Shown here piece after piece: positions 30,545 through 40,439 of a stretch of DNA of 64,000 nt (positions are counted from its first letter, which is position 1; each line of letters starts with the position of its first letter). A program made the translations under genes and the position numbers. This DNA comes from Apoderus coryli (Eukaryota > Arthropoda > Insecta > Coleoptera > Attelabidae), in assembly GCA_911728435.2 (NCBI GenBank), contig OU452198.1, forward strand, positions 6,482,001-6,546,000. The letters are read 5' to 3'. Under the pieces are notes generated by a model, which saw only the letters and a program-made list of their open reading frames with translations, was not told the origin of the DNA and ran no database searches.

Positions 30545-31599
30545 AAAACTGTAAAATCTGTTAAAACGTGTAATTATATGTTATTTTTATGTTGATTTTG
30601 TAACGGTCAGATTTTTGGATTTAAAATTATTGAGTACTTTACTAACGACCCTCGTATTTTGCATTTCAATTTAAGTAATTTTTTTGTAAATATTTCAACC
30701 TGTTTAAAGTATGTAAAGTTTCAATATGTCCACATACATTGGTTCCTTTTCCTTTTTTGTCATTTCGAACCACTGAGAGTTTTTCAAAGAGAGTACCTAT
30801 GCCTGATACTAAAATAGGTAGAAAGTGTGTAAATTTGCGGGTTAAAAAGAGGCATTTAGAAGCGAGAAGCGAAACAGCAAACGCACCGATACAGAGTTTA
30901 ATTTTGAAAATTAAGAAAATATTACTGATTAAATTAGCGAAGCCTAATTACCGATTAGGTAAGAATTGGCAGTAGTTTTTAATAGATTCATTTCATAACG
31001 GTGGCTTCGCAAATTTTAGGCTTCTTGGCTATAGTTAAAATATTGGAACTTTGACTACCTGTGTGTTGACATATTGAACAATAACGTATCACCCAGCAAA
31101 TACAGACCAAATCTGTTCATACTCCTTGTATCCTGTTATCGACCAAAAGGAGTCCCAATCACATTACGTGAGGACCGGTACAAGACTTTGTTAACCAATC
31201 TTGGTAGCTAGTACTAAAGTTTGTAAGTTTTTTATTTTTATTATTTTTATAGTTTACTAAATTTAAGAGTGGGATTAAACCTAATAAAATCAAAGACACA
31301 TATTATAAGTACCTATATTTCTTTTTATTTAAATAGTTTCTCATTGTATTAATCTTGTTATTTAACTAATTTTTTTGTTGCTACATAATATTAAATAAAT
31401 AATATTTTTATTAAACGTAGGTGGCATATCTTGTACAGTTCCAATTCCCTATCCTTTGCTAAAATTTTAATTTTAGCTGGCGCCCAGGCCTGAAGGTTGT
31501 TGTGAAACCAAAAGACCACCACCGGCTTGAGCTACGGAGGCACGATTACGTCACAATTTTCAATACATTTGGTTTAGACGATTTTTATTTTTTTATTCG
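30545..31599. other. Interior of the old mariner, no gene recognised
   Basis: Lies between the transposase remnant and the right arm. The frame at 30739-30975 is basic but has no known motif. This stretch makes the element longer than a simple mariner and may be a later insertion. Confidence 0.4.
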
Positions 31600-31930
31600 A
31601 AAATTTTGCGTCATACGAAAAAAAGCGAAGAGTGCTTTTTTCTTTTAAATTGAATAAGAATTGCAGATATAATTTTGAGATATACCAGTGGCGTATCGGT
31701 TTTTTCAGTAAAAATATCGCAATCGGTAGCCGAACGCACGCCACTGCTGGAAATAAAAATAATATTATTACATGAAAAAATTAAGCTAGATTACCTCTCC
31801 ACACTAGTCAAATTTCATTGAAATATCTCAATTGGTTATAAAGATATTAATAAAATTCGAATTTGTGTCTTAAATTTCAATTAAATTAAATTAAATTGCT
31901 GTGCAAACTTTAAATTTATATTTATTCTTC

Positions 31931-32065
31931 GCCTTCATCTTGGTTTAAATTTTTAAAAATTCACAACGAACTGCGTTCTAACGATAATTGACATTCGCCA
32001 TTTTATAATTATCGTTAGAACGCAGTTCGTTGTGAATTTTAAAAAATTTAAACCAAGATGAAGGC
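31931..32065. repeat. Palindrome, 59-bp arms, 17-bp loop, one mismatch
   Basis: The left arm 31931-31989 (GCCTTCATCTTGGTTTAAAT...CTAACGATAATT) pairs with 32007-32065 across GACATTCGCCATTTTAT. I find one mismatch in 59 positions. It starts about 45 bp after the broken right end of the old mariner. The near identity contrasts with the decayed surroundings and implies a recent origin, gene conversion or a sequencing artefact. Confidence 0.9.
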
Positions 32066-32980
32066 AAAACTTTTTATGAAGAATAACTTTTTTTCACAAA
32101 ATTAATAATAAAAAAGTGTTGAATATGGTTCCAACTTAGTGTATAATATGCAATATTTATGTGTATTACATAATATTATGGTATGGCGAGCTAAAAATGT
32201 GATATATGACAATTATTAATTTTAAAGAAACAAAATGCTTCAAACTTAATGTATCTGACATGTGTGTTACCGCAAAATTGTCCATACATCATTCTTTTAC
32301 GGCCAGTCAATTTAATGAGTTGTCATTGTGGGATCTTTGAGGAATTCGATTGCGTTTAAAATTGTTATTTAAGTTTTGTTGTGGTTGGATGCAAAATATT
32401 GTAAATTCTCATGTGCTACAGGGTATATTTTACATGAAAAGCTAATCATTAGAATAGTACCTTGAATTAAAAATTGCGAACTGATGAAACACAAATTTGG
32501 TTCCAGGAAGAGAAACATTTTCATATAATTCACTGAAAGCACGTACCTATAATATGTCGAATCATTGAACGAAAAAAAAATGCTAATTAAGTATAATAAA
32601 TATTTTAGTAATATTATCGTATTTTATACCGGGTGGTCCATTGATGTATTAACGGTAAGAGATAGATAATATAATATGACATTTCATTCATAAAATATAG
32701 TTTATTTGGGCGCAGACAGTAACAAATAATTACATGCAAGAAAGAGAGATAAAACATCGGACTTTCTTGTCACTCCGAATGTTTCTTCCTTCTTCGTGGC
32801 AACGTCGCTGTTTTGATTTTGACAAGGTGTTACATGAAAATATTAATACCAGTGGCATATCACATCATAATGCATTTATATTATATATTTATTTTTAATA
32901 ATCCATCGGCGACTCCTTTTATGTTGCTTGCGTATAATAATATAGACCTAAATGAATTCTATTTTTTTTATCTTGTAATT
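32066..32980. other. No recognised gene
   Basis: A fragment of the A-B-C-D end module (ATTATGGTATGGCGAGCTAA at about 32173) and single element ends (ACAGGGTATATTTTA near 32419, CCGGGTGGTCCATTGATG near 32629) are all I can support. Confidence 0.45.
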
Positions 32981-32983
32981 TGT

Positions 32984-32999
32984 GGTTCTGAAAAGAACC
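32984..32999 (-). terminator. Histone mRNA 3' stem-loop
   Basis: On the minus strand the 16 bases GGTTCTTTTCAGAACC form a 6-bp stem with a TTTC loop. This matches the metazoan replication-dependent histone 3' processing signal, whose usual form is GGCTCTTTTCAGAGCC. It lies 53 bp after the stop codon of the H1-like frame, a normal distance. A purine-rich stretch (CAAGATAAAAAAAATAG) follows about 9 bp downstream, where U7 snRNA would pair. Stem-loop binding protein would recognise the stem. Confidence 0.9.
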
Positions 33000-33052
33000 G
33001 ATTTGTCATCAATCATGATGATACTATAATAATAGTCATAAAATAAGAAAAC

Positions 33053-33502
33053 TTATTTCTTCTTTTTAGGTGTAACTGCTTTCTTGGCTTTACCAGCGGT
33101 AGCCGCAGTAGTTTTAGCTGTTTCTGGTTTTGATGCTTTTGGCTTCTTCGTTGGTCCAGCTCCATTCGATTTTTTTGCTTTTGACGGTGTACTTGGTTTT
33201 GGTTTAGTTGCCGCTGTTGCTGCTGCCTTTGAAGTTTTCAACGTTTGCTTCTTTTCATTTGTTGCTGAACGTTTTGTCGTCGTCGCCGTCGTCTTATCAA
33301 CGACTGAGGATGTAGCAGCAATAGATGATTTCTTTGGCGAGGCCTTCTTACGTGAAACTGCGGCTGCTGCAGCAGCTGCCTTTTTCTTTTGAGTGGATTC
33401 TGCTGATTTTGTAGTTGGGGATTTTTTAGTGGTTGCTGATTTTGGCTTAATACTTTTAGCGCTCTTAGGTTTTTTCACTGACGCAGAATACGTTTGGTTT
33501 CA
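33053..33502 (-). pseudogene. Histone H1 C-terminal tail (3' part of an H1 gene)
   Basis: The minus-strand frame encodes about 145 residues of almost pure lysine, alanine, proline, serine and threonine (VKKPKSAKSIKPKSATTKKS at the start, KAKKAVTPKKKK at the end), the composition of the linker-histone tail that binds linker DNA. Just upstream the frame reads SAS before VKKPK, as in H1 proteins right after the globular domain. The globular winged-helix domain and N-terminus are missing: upstream of about 33490 the DNA is gypsy-type gag-protease in another frame. The genuine histone stem-loop downstream shows this is gene-derived rather than low-complexity chance. A plus-strand frame over the same DNA is a shadow. 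Confidence 0.85.
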
Positions 33503-34163
33503 CGCGTCTATGTATCTTCGTCAATTTTATAAGTGATATGTCCCCTCCTGCATCAACAGTTAACGTTGTATCTTCCCTTTTTGTTATGTCTGACTGGATG
33601 ATGATGAAATTCAGGAGGGATAGGTCCATATTAAAAATATTTACTGGCTTACCCCCGTTGGACCTACTTGGGGGTCTTGATCGTTTCCTGCTTCTTGTGT
33701 ATAGTGTCTTACTGTCACTTCTGGCGTTGGACTTGAGCGTCTTGACCATGGTGTTGGTCGTGTATCGTTCCGCGACTGCGATTGGAACTCCTTCGTTAAT
33801 GTATGCCTTTCTTAGTAGACTTGTTAAATTTTCCACTTCCGTAGCCAATTGTGCTGTGTCCTTATGCTTTTGGCGTAGCGAAACCATTTTTCCAGCTACT
33901 AACTCTGATCTATCATGAATGGTATTATTTTTTATTTTGTCAATTGTATCCTGTAGACTGTCTGTTGGGAGAACATTGTCTCTTGCTTTTCCAACGAGTT
34001 TCGTCTTGACGTATGATATGGCGTGATTTTCATGTCCTTCGGCGTTATCTTGTAACAGTTGCAAGACGTCCAAGAATGATGGAAGTTTCTCCGAAGCTCC
34101 ATTGTATTCGTTCGGTAGGACTTAGTGCGCGAAATTGAAGAATTCGACCGTTGTCATAGCCAT
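33485..34163 (-). pseudogene. Gypsy-type gag and start of protease, truncated
   Basis: Read on the minus strand from an ATG at 34163 (MAMTTVEFFNFAH), with one in-frame TAA at about 34125, then VLPNEYNGASEKLPSFLDVL. The gag body follows (HENHAISYVKTKLVGKARD, INEGVPIAVAERYTT), matching gypsy-type capsid domains that assemble the particle. A basic SRKRSRPPSRSN stretch sits where nucleocapsid would be. Then DTTLTVDAGGDISLIKLTKI resembles the aspartic protease start, where the catalytic motif should be DSGAD/DTGAD, so it is altered. The sequence stops at the histone H1 junction near 33485. RT, RNase H, integrase and the 3' LTR are missing. Confidence 0.8.
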
Positions 34164-34171
34164 TTTTACTA

Positions 34172-34366
34172 TTACTTCAATTTCGTCGTTCTTCTGTATG
34201 ATTTAGCGTATCTTTCAATTACAATTAATATAATTACTACAGTGATGATATACAATAAAATTTGTACGTCCAAGGGGGCTTGAATGGTTTGCTTGTCGAG
34301 GATCAAATTAGCGTTGACTACTCCCGTATCGGTGACGTCTGATTGCTTCGAGTTCGTGGTTCCCAT
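34172..34366 (-). CDS. Short ORF before gag: myristoylation signal plus one membrane helix
   Basis: 64 residues starting at the ATG at 34366 (MGTTNSKQSD). An upstream ATG at 34390 would add eight residues, but the second start gives a textbook N-myristoylation signal (glycine 2, serine 6, lysine 7). A hydrophobic helix (ILLYIITVVIILIVI) covers about residues 36-50, followed by a basic tail (RYAKSYRRTTKLK). It stops (TAA TAG) 6 bp before the gag ATG, on the same transcript. I do not know its function. The features suggest a small protein anchored to the cytoplasmic face of a membrane. The frame is intact although gag is broken. Confidence 0.65.
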   Translation of the reverse strand: MGTTNSKQSDVTDTGVVNANLILDKQTIQAPLDVQILLYIITVVIILIVIERYAKSYRRTTKLK

Positions 34367-34419
34367 ATTAGTATGTAAAATTTGACTCACTCATAGGTTT
34401 CGTTGTCCAGGACGGCTTT

Positions 34420-34514
34420 ACAGCATCAAATTCGTTGGCGGCTTCAAATTCGTTGACAGGATCATATTCGTTTGACAGGATCATCTTCGTTGGCAGTATC
34501 AAATTCGTTGGGCA
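34420..34514 (-). repeat. Five ~19-bp imperfect tandem repeats in the LTR-element leader
   Basis: On the plus strand, variants of AAATTCGTTGNCAGGATC follow one another five times between the primer-binding site and the short ORF. They would lie in the untranslated leader of the element RNA. Confidence 0.7.
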
Positions 34515-34523
34515 GGATCGCCA
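34515..34523 (-). promoter_or_regulatory. Probable tRNA primer-binding site
   Basis: On the minus strand TGGCGATCC follows directly after the LTR end ...GGTACTACA. TGG pairs with the CCA end of a tRNA, as in LTR retrotransposons; I cannot name the tRNA with confidence. Confidence 0.6.
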
Positions 34524-34980
34524 TGTAGTACCGTCGTTAGCGGTCCAACGTTTTACTTTTATTCATAATTAACAATTAAACTTACAGTAGTTTCGATGAT
34601 AAATGTTTATATACAATGAGGATTTAAAATACTTAAGTTTTACATCTTTTACGTGTATTTTCTAATTATATCTTTATTCTAAAAACTGTCTGTATTTATA
34701 TCGTAATATACGTGCTAGATCTAGGTCAGTACCTAAAGTATAACCTTTGCGTATTATTTTAGTTTGCTAAATTTGTGCGATGGCTGGCGATTTGGATTAT
34801 GTTATTATAAACATAATTGTTTTGTATTTAATGGTTTTGTTACTTATGTGATGAATAATTTACTCTTTTTATTTTGTTTTCATACATTATACAACCTCAT
34901 TCTTTATATTGTTAGTTTCTTCCTGTTTAACCACGTTTGTGGTTCTGTAGTAATTTCGTGTTTGTTCGGCTGATGACCTA
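34524..34980 (-). repeat. 5' LTR of the gypsy-type element, outer border unsure
   Basis: Ends at 34524 with ...GGTACTACA before the primer-binding site. On the minus strand it has a TATA-like GATATAAATAC near 34690-34700 and AATAAA near 34568, in the order expected for U3-R-U5. The outer end was not found, and 34980 is a guess. Confidence 0.5.
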
Positions 34981-36240
34981 TTACGAATCATACCACCAGA
35001 CCATTCAAAGTATATTTTTTAGAATTGTATTTCTATAATTTTTCGGGTTAAAATCTTAAAAACAGTTTATAACTGCCTTTTAACCCTTTTTGCGACCACA
35101 GACAAATCAAGAATCTGTTGTCATTGTAATAATATTTCTTTTATGTTTGTAAAAGTGTTCTCTATTTTTGGTTGCAGATAACCTGATTATTATTATTATG
35201 TTATTTAACTACCTTCCAAAATTCAAGATTCTGTCTATTCAACCGACAAAATGGCGAATAATTTCCAGATACCTGTTTTGAACCAACAAAATTCAAAATA
35301 AATTATTTATTAAAAAACAGTTGAAGATAAGTATAAGAAAGTGTTAAACTAAAATACTCCAAAATATGCTACAATTATTATTTTTTGTGATAGAAACCAA
35401 AGTGGTTCACGAAAAGCTGCAAAATAAAGTGAGAAGACCAGTTTCCTATTATATTTGTGGATCTGCTGCTCTGACCCTGCCCAACCATTGACGCATCTTT
35501 TCGAAGGTGTTATTTAAAAATTCCAAATACTAAGCCACAATAAAGATCTCTTAAAATAAAACAGAAAATGAGTGTTTTACGCAAAAATCTTTCACACAGG
35601 CAATATTTTACGTCAATTAATGTTTTTTCGACACATAACCTTCAACTAAATATAGACGTAAACAAAATTAACATGAAGAAATAAAAAGGAACCGGACATA
35701 AAAATTTACATTTCGTCATAAATATTTTGCTTTTATGACAACTTCAGACACATTTTTGCTGTTTGTTTATTTAAATGGTTATATTTAATAAAAATATAAT
35801 ATTCAATTTTAAATTAAAATAATTGTTAGTCGTATAAAGTCAGATTTGAAATAAATTATAATCTTACCGAGGTCAGTTTCGGATACAGACATTTTTGGAA
35901 ATCTATAATAAGCAAAAAATATCGCTTTAAATTATTGGGTAGTAATAATAATATAGAATAAGCAAGAAACATTGGCGTACTCAATTTAATATTGACCAAT
36001 AATTAATAATAAAATAATTATTATTTATATGCCAATTTATGCGCTGCAGGCGAGGCGACGATCTTACAAACACCAGCGCCTCCGTCGGGAGGGCATACAC
36101 AAACAATCCATGAACAGAAAATGGCAACACCGCAATACGATTAATATATCAGTCTACTGTATACAGTAGTAATTTCCTAAAAGTTTTATTCATGGATTCG
36201 ATAAAAATCATTCATGGCTACATTTTAAAAATATTGTGAA
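34981..36240. other. No recognised gene
   Basis: AT-rich. I searched for the missing H1 globular domain on the minus strand here and did not see it. A short GC-rich patch at 36045-36100 has no interpretable frame. Confidence 0.45.
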
Positions 36241-36275
36241 TCTATACAGGGTGTCCCAAATATATTTCGTAATCA

Positions 36276-36354
36276 AAGAGGCAGTGCTGCAGAGCCTAGA
36301 AATCAGTGGCAACTCGTGACCTGTTAAAGAGGCAGTGCTGCAGAGCGTAGACAT
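36276..36354 (+). repeat. Two direct copies of a ~30-bp unit
   Basis: AAGAGGCAGTGCTGCAGAGC occurs at 36277 and again at 36327, each followed by .TAGA.ATCAG. It lies just inside an element end (TACAGGGTGTCCCA at 36246). Confidence 0.65.
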
Positions 36355-36397
36355 CAGGAATAAAAAAAATTAAATAAAAACTTCAAAAGTCTGAGGC

Positions 36398-36670
36398 TTA
36401 TTGATATAGATCATTAGAAACCTCACTAAAAGAAGTCCAGATTTGGGCAACTTTGCCGGCCATTGTAAAAACCGCCGATTGATGTCCAATTACGTGGTAC
36501 TTCAGTCGCGATATTTTCAACTGAACTGCTGCTTCCGGGCCACGGCCGGGCAGCATCTCGTATTGCCCATACTCTTCTAGGCGAGCGGCTAAATAGCATA
36601 GTGTTTGCCCAGTTGGTGTCGGACGACCCGGAAAACTGCCAAAGTAGCACTGCCATTTGCTCAATTTCAC
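36398..36670 (-). other. Open frame, possibly mariner N-terminal remnant
   Basis: The minus-strand frame reads GRPTPTGQTLCYLAARLEEY and is GC-richer than its surroundings. The pattern GRP...T...L..R.EE.G recalls the second helix-turn-helix region of mariner-like transposases, but the rest (LPGRGPEAAVQLKISRLKY) does not fit well. A second frame is open over the same DNA. Identity unproved. Confidence 0.25.
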
Positions 36671-36799
36671 ACTAATCTGTTTATTGTTATTGTGCTTGCT
36701 TCTTTATTGTTATTGTTCTTGCTGCTTTTGATATATCATTTACACGAACGGCCATTTTTTTTAAGTGTCAAATTATGACACTACATATAGCGCGCACTT

Positions 36800-38972
36800 C
36801 AAAACTAGCGTTCTTATTATTGACAGCTATTTTGGATATCAGTGTTCCAATTTTTAAACAACGATCAAAAAAATATTCCTATCCCTGTTGGTATTCCTTG
36901 GATCTCATAAGGGATATTAAAGAGAAACATAAATGCCTATGCAGGTGGAAGACCTCTGGAGCACCGCACTACTTGTCTAAGTTCAGGTTATTAAGATCAA
37001 GGATAAAGATAGAAATCGAGCAAGCATACAGAATATATATAAATCGCATTCAACACTCAATAAGAGGCGATCCGGCACACCTTTGGAGGTTTGTTCAGAA
37101 TAAAAAACAAGGGTCACGTATTCCTGGTGTTATGTTTGACGAGCGGGGCACTGAAATATCGGACCAATAAATATCGTTTTCGGATTTGCCAATTAATTTC
37201 GTAGTGTCTATGTTGATTCGATAAGCCAGAACTATGCTGAGACTTTTAACAGTGATGATCTGGTAGATGTGGGGAGCTTGGATATGGAAGATATTCTAAG
37301 TGCTCTGAAAAGTCTAAAACCGAAGATGACTGCAGGTATAGATAACCTACCCGCGATGGTGGTTAAAGATTGTGCTTATGCATTTGTGGAACCATTGTAT
37401 TACATTTTTAATTTATCCCTGCGGTCCAACTTGTTTCCTGACTACTGGAAGATAGCTCGTATATGTCCTATACATAAATCGGGAGATATTAACAGAATCG
37501 AAAACTATCGACCTATTTCAATTCTTCCTAATTTCGCAAAGGTTTTTAACATTGCTCTGCACAATAAGCTATTTGGGCAAATAAAACATAGGCTGGTTTA
37601 CCAGCAACATGGGTTCATTAAGGGTCGTTCTACGGTGACCAATCTAACCACTTTCCGGCAGGATGTAATTCCGGCTCTCGGTCGAGGTTTGCAAGTCGAC
37701 GCAATCTATACTGACTTTTCCAAGGCGTTCGATAAGATTGATCATTCCCTGATTCAACAGAAGATGTGCACAAGGCAACAATTTGTTGAATACAATGGAT
37801 TCAGTTCAAGTTCATTCACAGCCTCAAGTGGAACTCCGCAGGGCAGTACGTTGGCTCCTCTTCTCTTTGCAATATTCGTAAACGATATTGGCTCTGGTTT
37901 CAATAGCAATTATTTTGTTTGTGAGAACGATTGCGCACAGCTTCAAACAGATCTGTGTCGGCTTTCAGAATGGTGTGATCTAAATAGACTTCCTCTAAAC
38001 CTGAACAAATGTAAGTCGGTGACATTTACAAGACGTCAAGATCCGTTTGTGCGAAACTACACCATCGATAATTCAAATTTGGAACGCTGCGCTTTAATCA
38101 AAGATCTTGGTGTATACTTGGATGGTGATTTATCTTTCAACTACCACATTGAGCAAGTTTCTGCTAATGCTTTGCGAATGTTAGGATTTATTCAGACCAG
38201 ATAATTCAACAACATGGACTGCCTGAAAAGTCTCTATTTCGCCATTGTTGTGTCTATTTTGGAATTCGCTACAATCATTTGGTCGCCCATCTACCGTGTT
38301 CATATACAGAGATTGGAGAGTATCCAACGTAAGTTTTTAAAATATTTGTCATTTAAAGTTGATGGATATTTTCCTCCTCGTGGGTGTGATCACGGCCTGT
38401 TACTGGCAAGGTTTGGATTTCGGCCGTTGGCCGAGAGACGCATCTTCGCGTCTCAGATCTATGTTGGATTGTCCTCGGTTGCTTCAGCAGCTATGGTTTC
38501 GTGTGCCTAGGGTTCACTCTAGAAGCGCTAGTTTATTTTGGGTGCCACAGATTCGTTCTAATTATGAATCTAAAGCACCGCTATTTCGGGCTTGTAAGTA
38601 CAGCAACCGATTAGTTATTAATGAAAACGTTGATTTTTTTAATGTATCGCTTGATTCTTTTAAGAAAAGTTTAGAGACATGTTTGCGGGCTACTGATTTG
38701 TATTTGTTTTGATGAATTATGTTCATGTGTTAATTATTTATTGTTATTATTAATTGTTCTTGTAATCCTCTCAATTTTCTTTCGTTTTGATGCGTGTATT
38801 TCCTTTTTTGTATTTTTCTATTTTCAGTTAGTTTTAAGTTAGTTCTAAGTTGGGTATTTTTGTATGCTTATGCTAGGCAATTGTTTTTGTTAATGTAAGA
38901 TTTTGTCTTGTTATTGGGTAGCAATACCTGTTAGACAATAAAGAGATTATTATTATTATTATTATTATTATT
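36800..38972 (+). pseudogene. Jockey-type LINE with the FADD motif deleted
   Basis: The longest plus-strand LINE. The region before RT (SVPIFKQRSKKYSYPCWYS, AHLWRFVQNKKQGSRIPG) is followed by stops near 37168. The RT fingers and palm follow from 37269: LKPKMTAGIDNLPAMVVKD, NYRPISILPN, QQHGFIKGRSTVTNL and TDFSKAFDKIDHSLI (first catalytic aspartate). A deletion joins IQQKM to CTRQQFVEYNGF. SGTPQGSTLAPLLFAIFVND is present, but the next segment jumps from NSNYFV to CENDCAQLQTDL, so the catalytic FADD and neighbours are gone. A TAA at about 38202 and a frameshift near 38470 follow, then NYESKAPLFRACKY. The 3' end is GTTAGACAATAAAGA plus (ATT)n at 38930-38971, the same family as 1004-2100. Confidence 0.88.
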
Positions 38973-40025
38973 GGAACACCCTATATAAGATAATAAAAAT
39001 TGTGTAATTTTTTAATATTTTTATGAAAAACACTTTTAGAATACCCTGTAACAATAACCCACACAAAAGTTACATGTAAATTAAGATTATATGCTGACAG
39101 TCGATATAGTTTCACCTCACAAAGGCTAATTTAAATGTTCTAAGTCATTTTAACGCCTTAACAGAGAAATTCTAATAAATTAGCGAACGCGAAATAAATG
39201 CACGAAAGGAGCGGCATCATAGTATACCTAATATATCTTCGGTGCTAGGTAGGGTCAACTTTATATTGTAGCAATCAAATGCTTAAGCATAATGATATTA
39301 AATGTTATTAATCACTCTCGGAAGTGTTTTAACTCGAAATAGACAAAGTAGACTTGTCATAAATATTATTTTAAATGTTATTATACAGAGTGTTCCATAG
39401 TAAAACTGACACTAGTTTACATTGGATGGAGCCTACCATCAACAATATACAGGGTAGAGTTGCCACGAGACGAGACAAGGGTCGAGAGGAGACGAGACTA
39501 ACGTTTCTCTCTTTTCAGAATTTTTCTATCGTTTTTCATTTTCTCATAACAGAGCTGGGACATCGAGTTTTGCTCACCCTGTACAAAACATCAATAGCTG
39601 TTTTCATTTTTTTTTTTCATAACAAAAGCATATCTCATAAGTCGATTTCCAACAGGTTGAAATATCTAATATCACCATTTTCAATGTGATGTTGTTTTTC
39701 TTTGATGTCTAGGAATTTTACTGTTATATTGGAGACAGAATTCGTCTCAGATCAAAAAAGGCTAATAACCTTTCCTAATTTCTATATATTTTTTTACTAA
39801 TACTCGAGACGAACGTTAGTCTCGTCTCGTTTGGAACTTGGAAACAAAATAAAATATGGGTTAAAATGGAGCTTACTTCATCCTATTTAAGAACCTCTTT
39901 TCCGAATTTTTCTATCATTTTTCATTTTCTCATAACAGAGCTGGGACATCGAGTTTTGCTCACCCTGTACACGAATAACCAAAAATGTAAATGTTTTAAG
40001 TTAAATCAAAGAGAATGGGGAATGC
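38973..40025 (+). repeat. Element ends and a duplicated ~75-bp block
   Basis: A block (TTTTTCATTTTCTCATAACA, GAGCTGGGACATCGAGTTTT, GCTCACCCTGTAC) occurs at about 39513-39585 and again at about 39896-39970 in the same direction. Each copy ends in CACCCTGTAC. The first is preceded by a purine-rich GAGACGAGAC stretch, the second by a similar, diverged one (CGAGACGAACG). They look like two inner ends of related elements. No gene. Confidence 0.65.
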
Positions 40026-40029
40026 TGAA

Positions 40030-40330
40030 CCTTGTTCAAAAATATCTGCGATGCTTTAAGTATCGCAGTATTATGTGCTTGGCTTTTCGGCCACACTTTC
40101 GCTAACAACGGCAATATTTTCTTCCGAACGACCTCTACGTGCATGATGAGGGGTTTTAATGTTACCTACGGATCCAGGTTGCTAAAATTGTTGGACCACA
40201 TTCCAAATTGTCCTCTCAGAAGGTCGATTTTGCGCACGAAAAAATTCACGTAGGGCACGAAACGTATTTTTCCTCGATCGCCCATTTTCATTATACGCCT
40301 CGACATTTTTCCGTGGTGTATTGCTCAATG
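40030..40330 (-). pseudogene. Mariner-like transposase, N-terminal part
   Basis: On the minus strand: VEAYNENGRSRKNTFRALRE, FFRAQNRPSERTIWNVVQQF, a stop, then QPGSVGNIKTPHHARRGRSE and ENIAVVSESVAEKP. These are the two helix-turn-helix regions of a mariner-like transposase. The catalytic part is not on this strand. The matching C-terminal part lies just to the right on the plus strand (40440-40900), so the gene looks inverted within itself, or two copies adjoin. Confidence 0.75.
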
Positions 40331-40439
40331 AGTAATTTTGTTCATGTTTCTAGGTTAGAAATCTCACATTGCCGTTGACAAATACAGTAGCGTTTCAAAA
40401 TTTTGTTATACTGTAATGTGGAAACCCAAATTGAATCCC

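Larger units (their letters stand above)
29338..31886 (+). mobile_element. Old mariner-like element with ~400-bp TIRs, right end cut
   Basis: The left arm begins CAGGGTGGTCCAACTTTTAC at 29338 and runs to about 29742. Its inverse runs from about 31600 (TTTTGCGTCATACGAAAAAA) to 31886, with shared blocks around AATTCGAATTT, TATAACCAATTGAGATATTT and GGAGAGGTAATCTAGC. The outermost ~115 bp of the right arm is missing, so the element was truncated. Both arms hold a CCAGTGGCGT...ACGCCACTGG stem. The interior has a dead transposase and about 1 kb of other DNA. Confidence 0.8.

Noticed and set aside
33084..33392. Plus-strand frame of ~100 codons rich in alanine, valine and phenylalanine
   Set aside because: It is the exact antisense of the histone H1 tail; its composition is the mirror of lysine/alanine codons.
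34981..36240. Missing H1 globular domain on the far side of the LTR
   Set aside because: I looked on the minus strand for the winged-helix region and its GSFKL-type end and found nothing.
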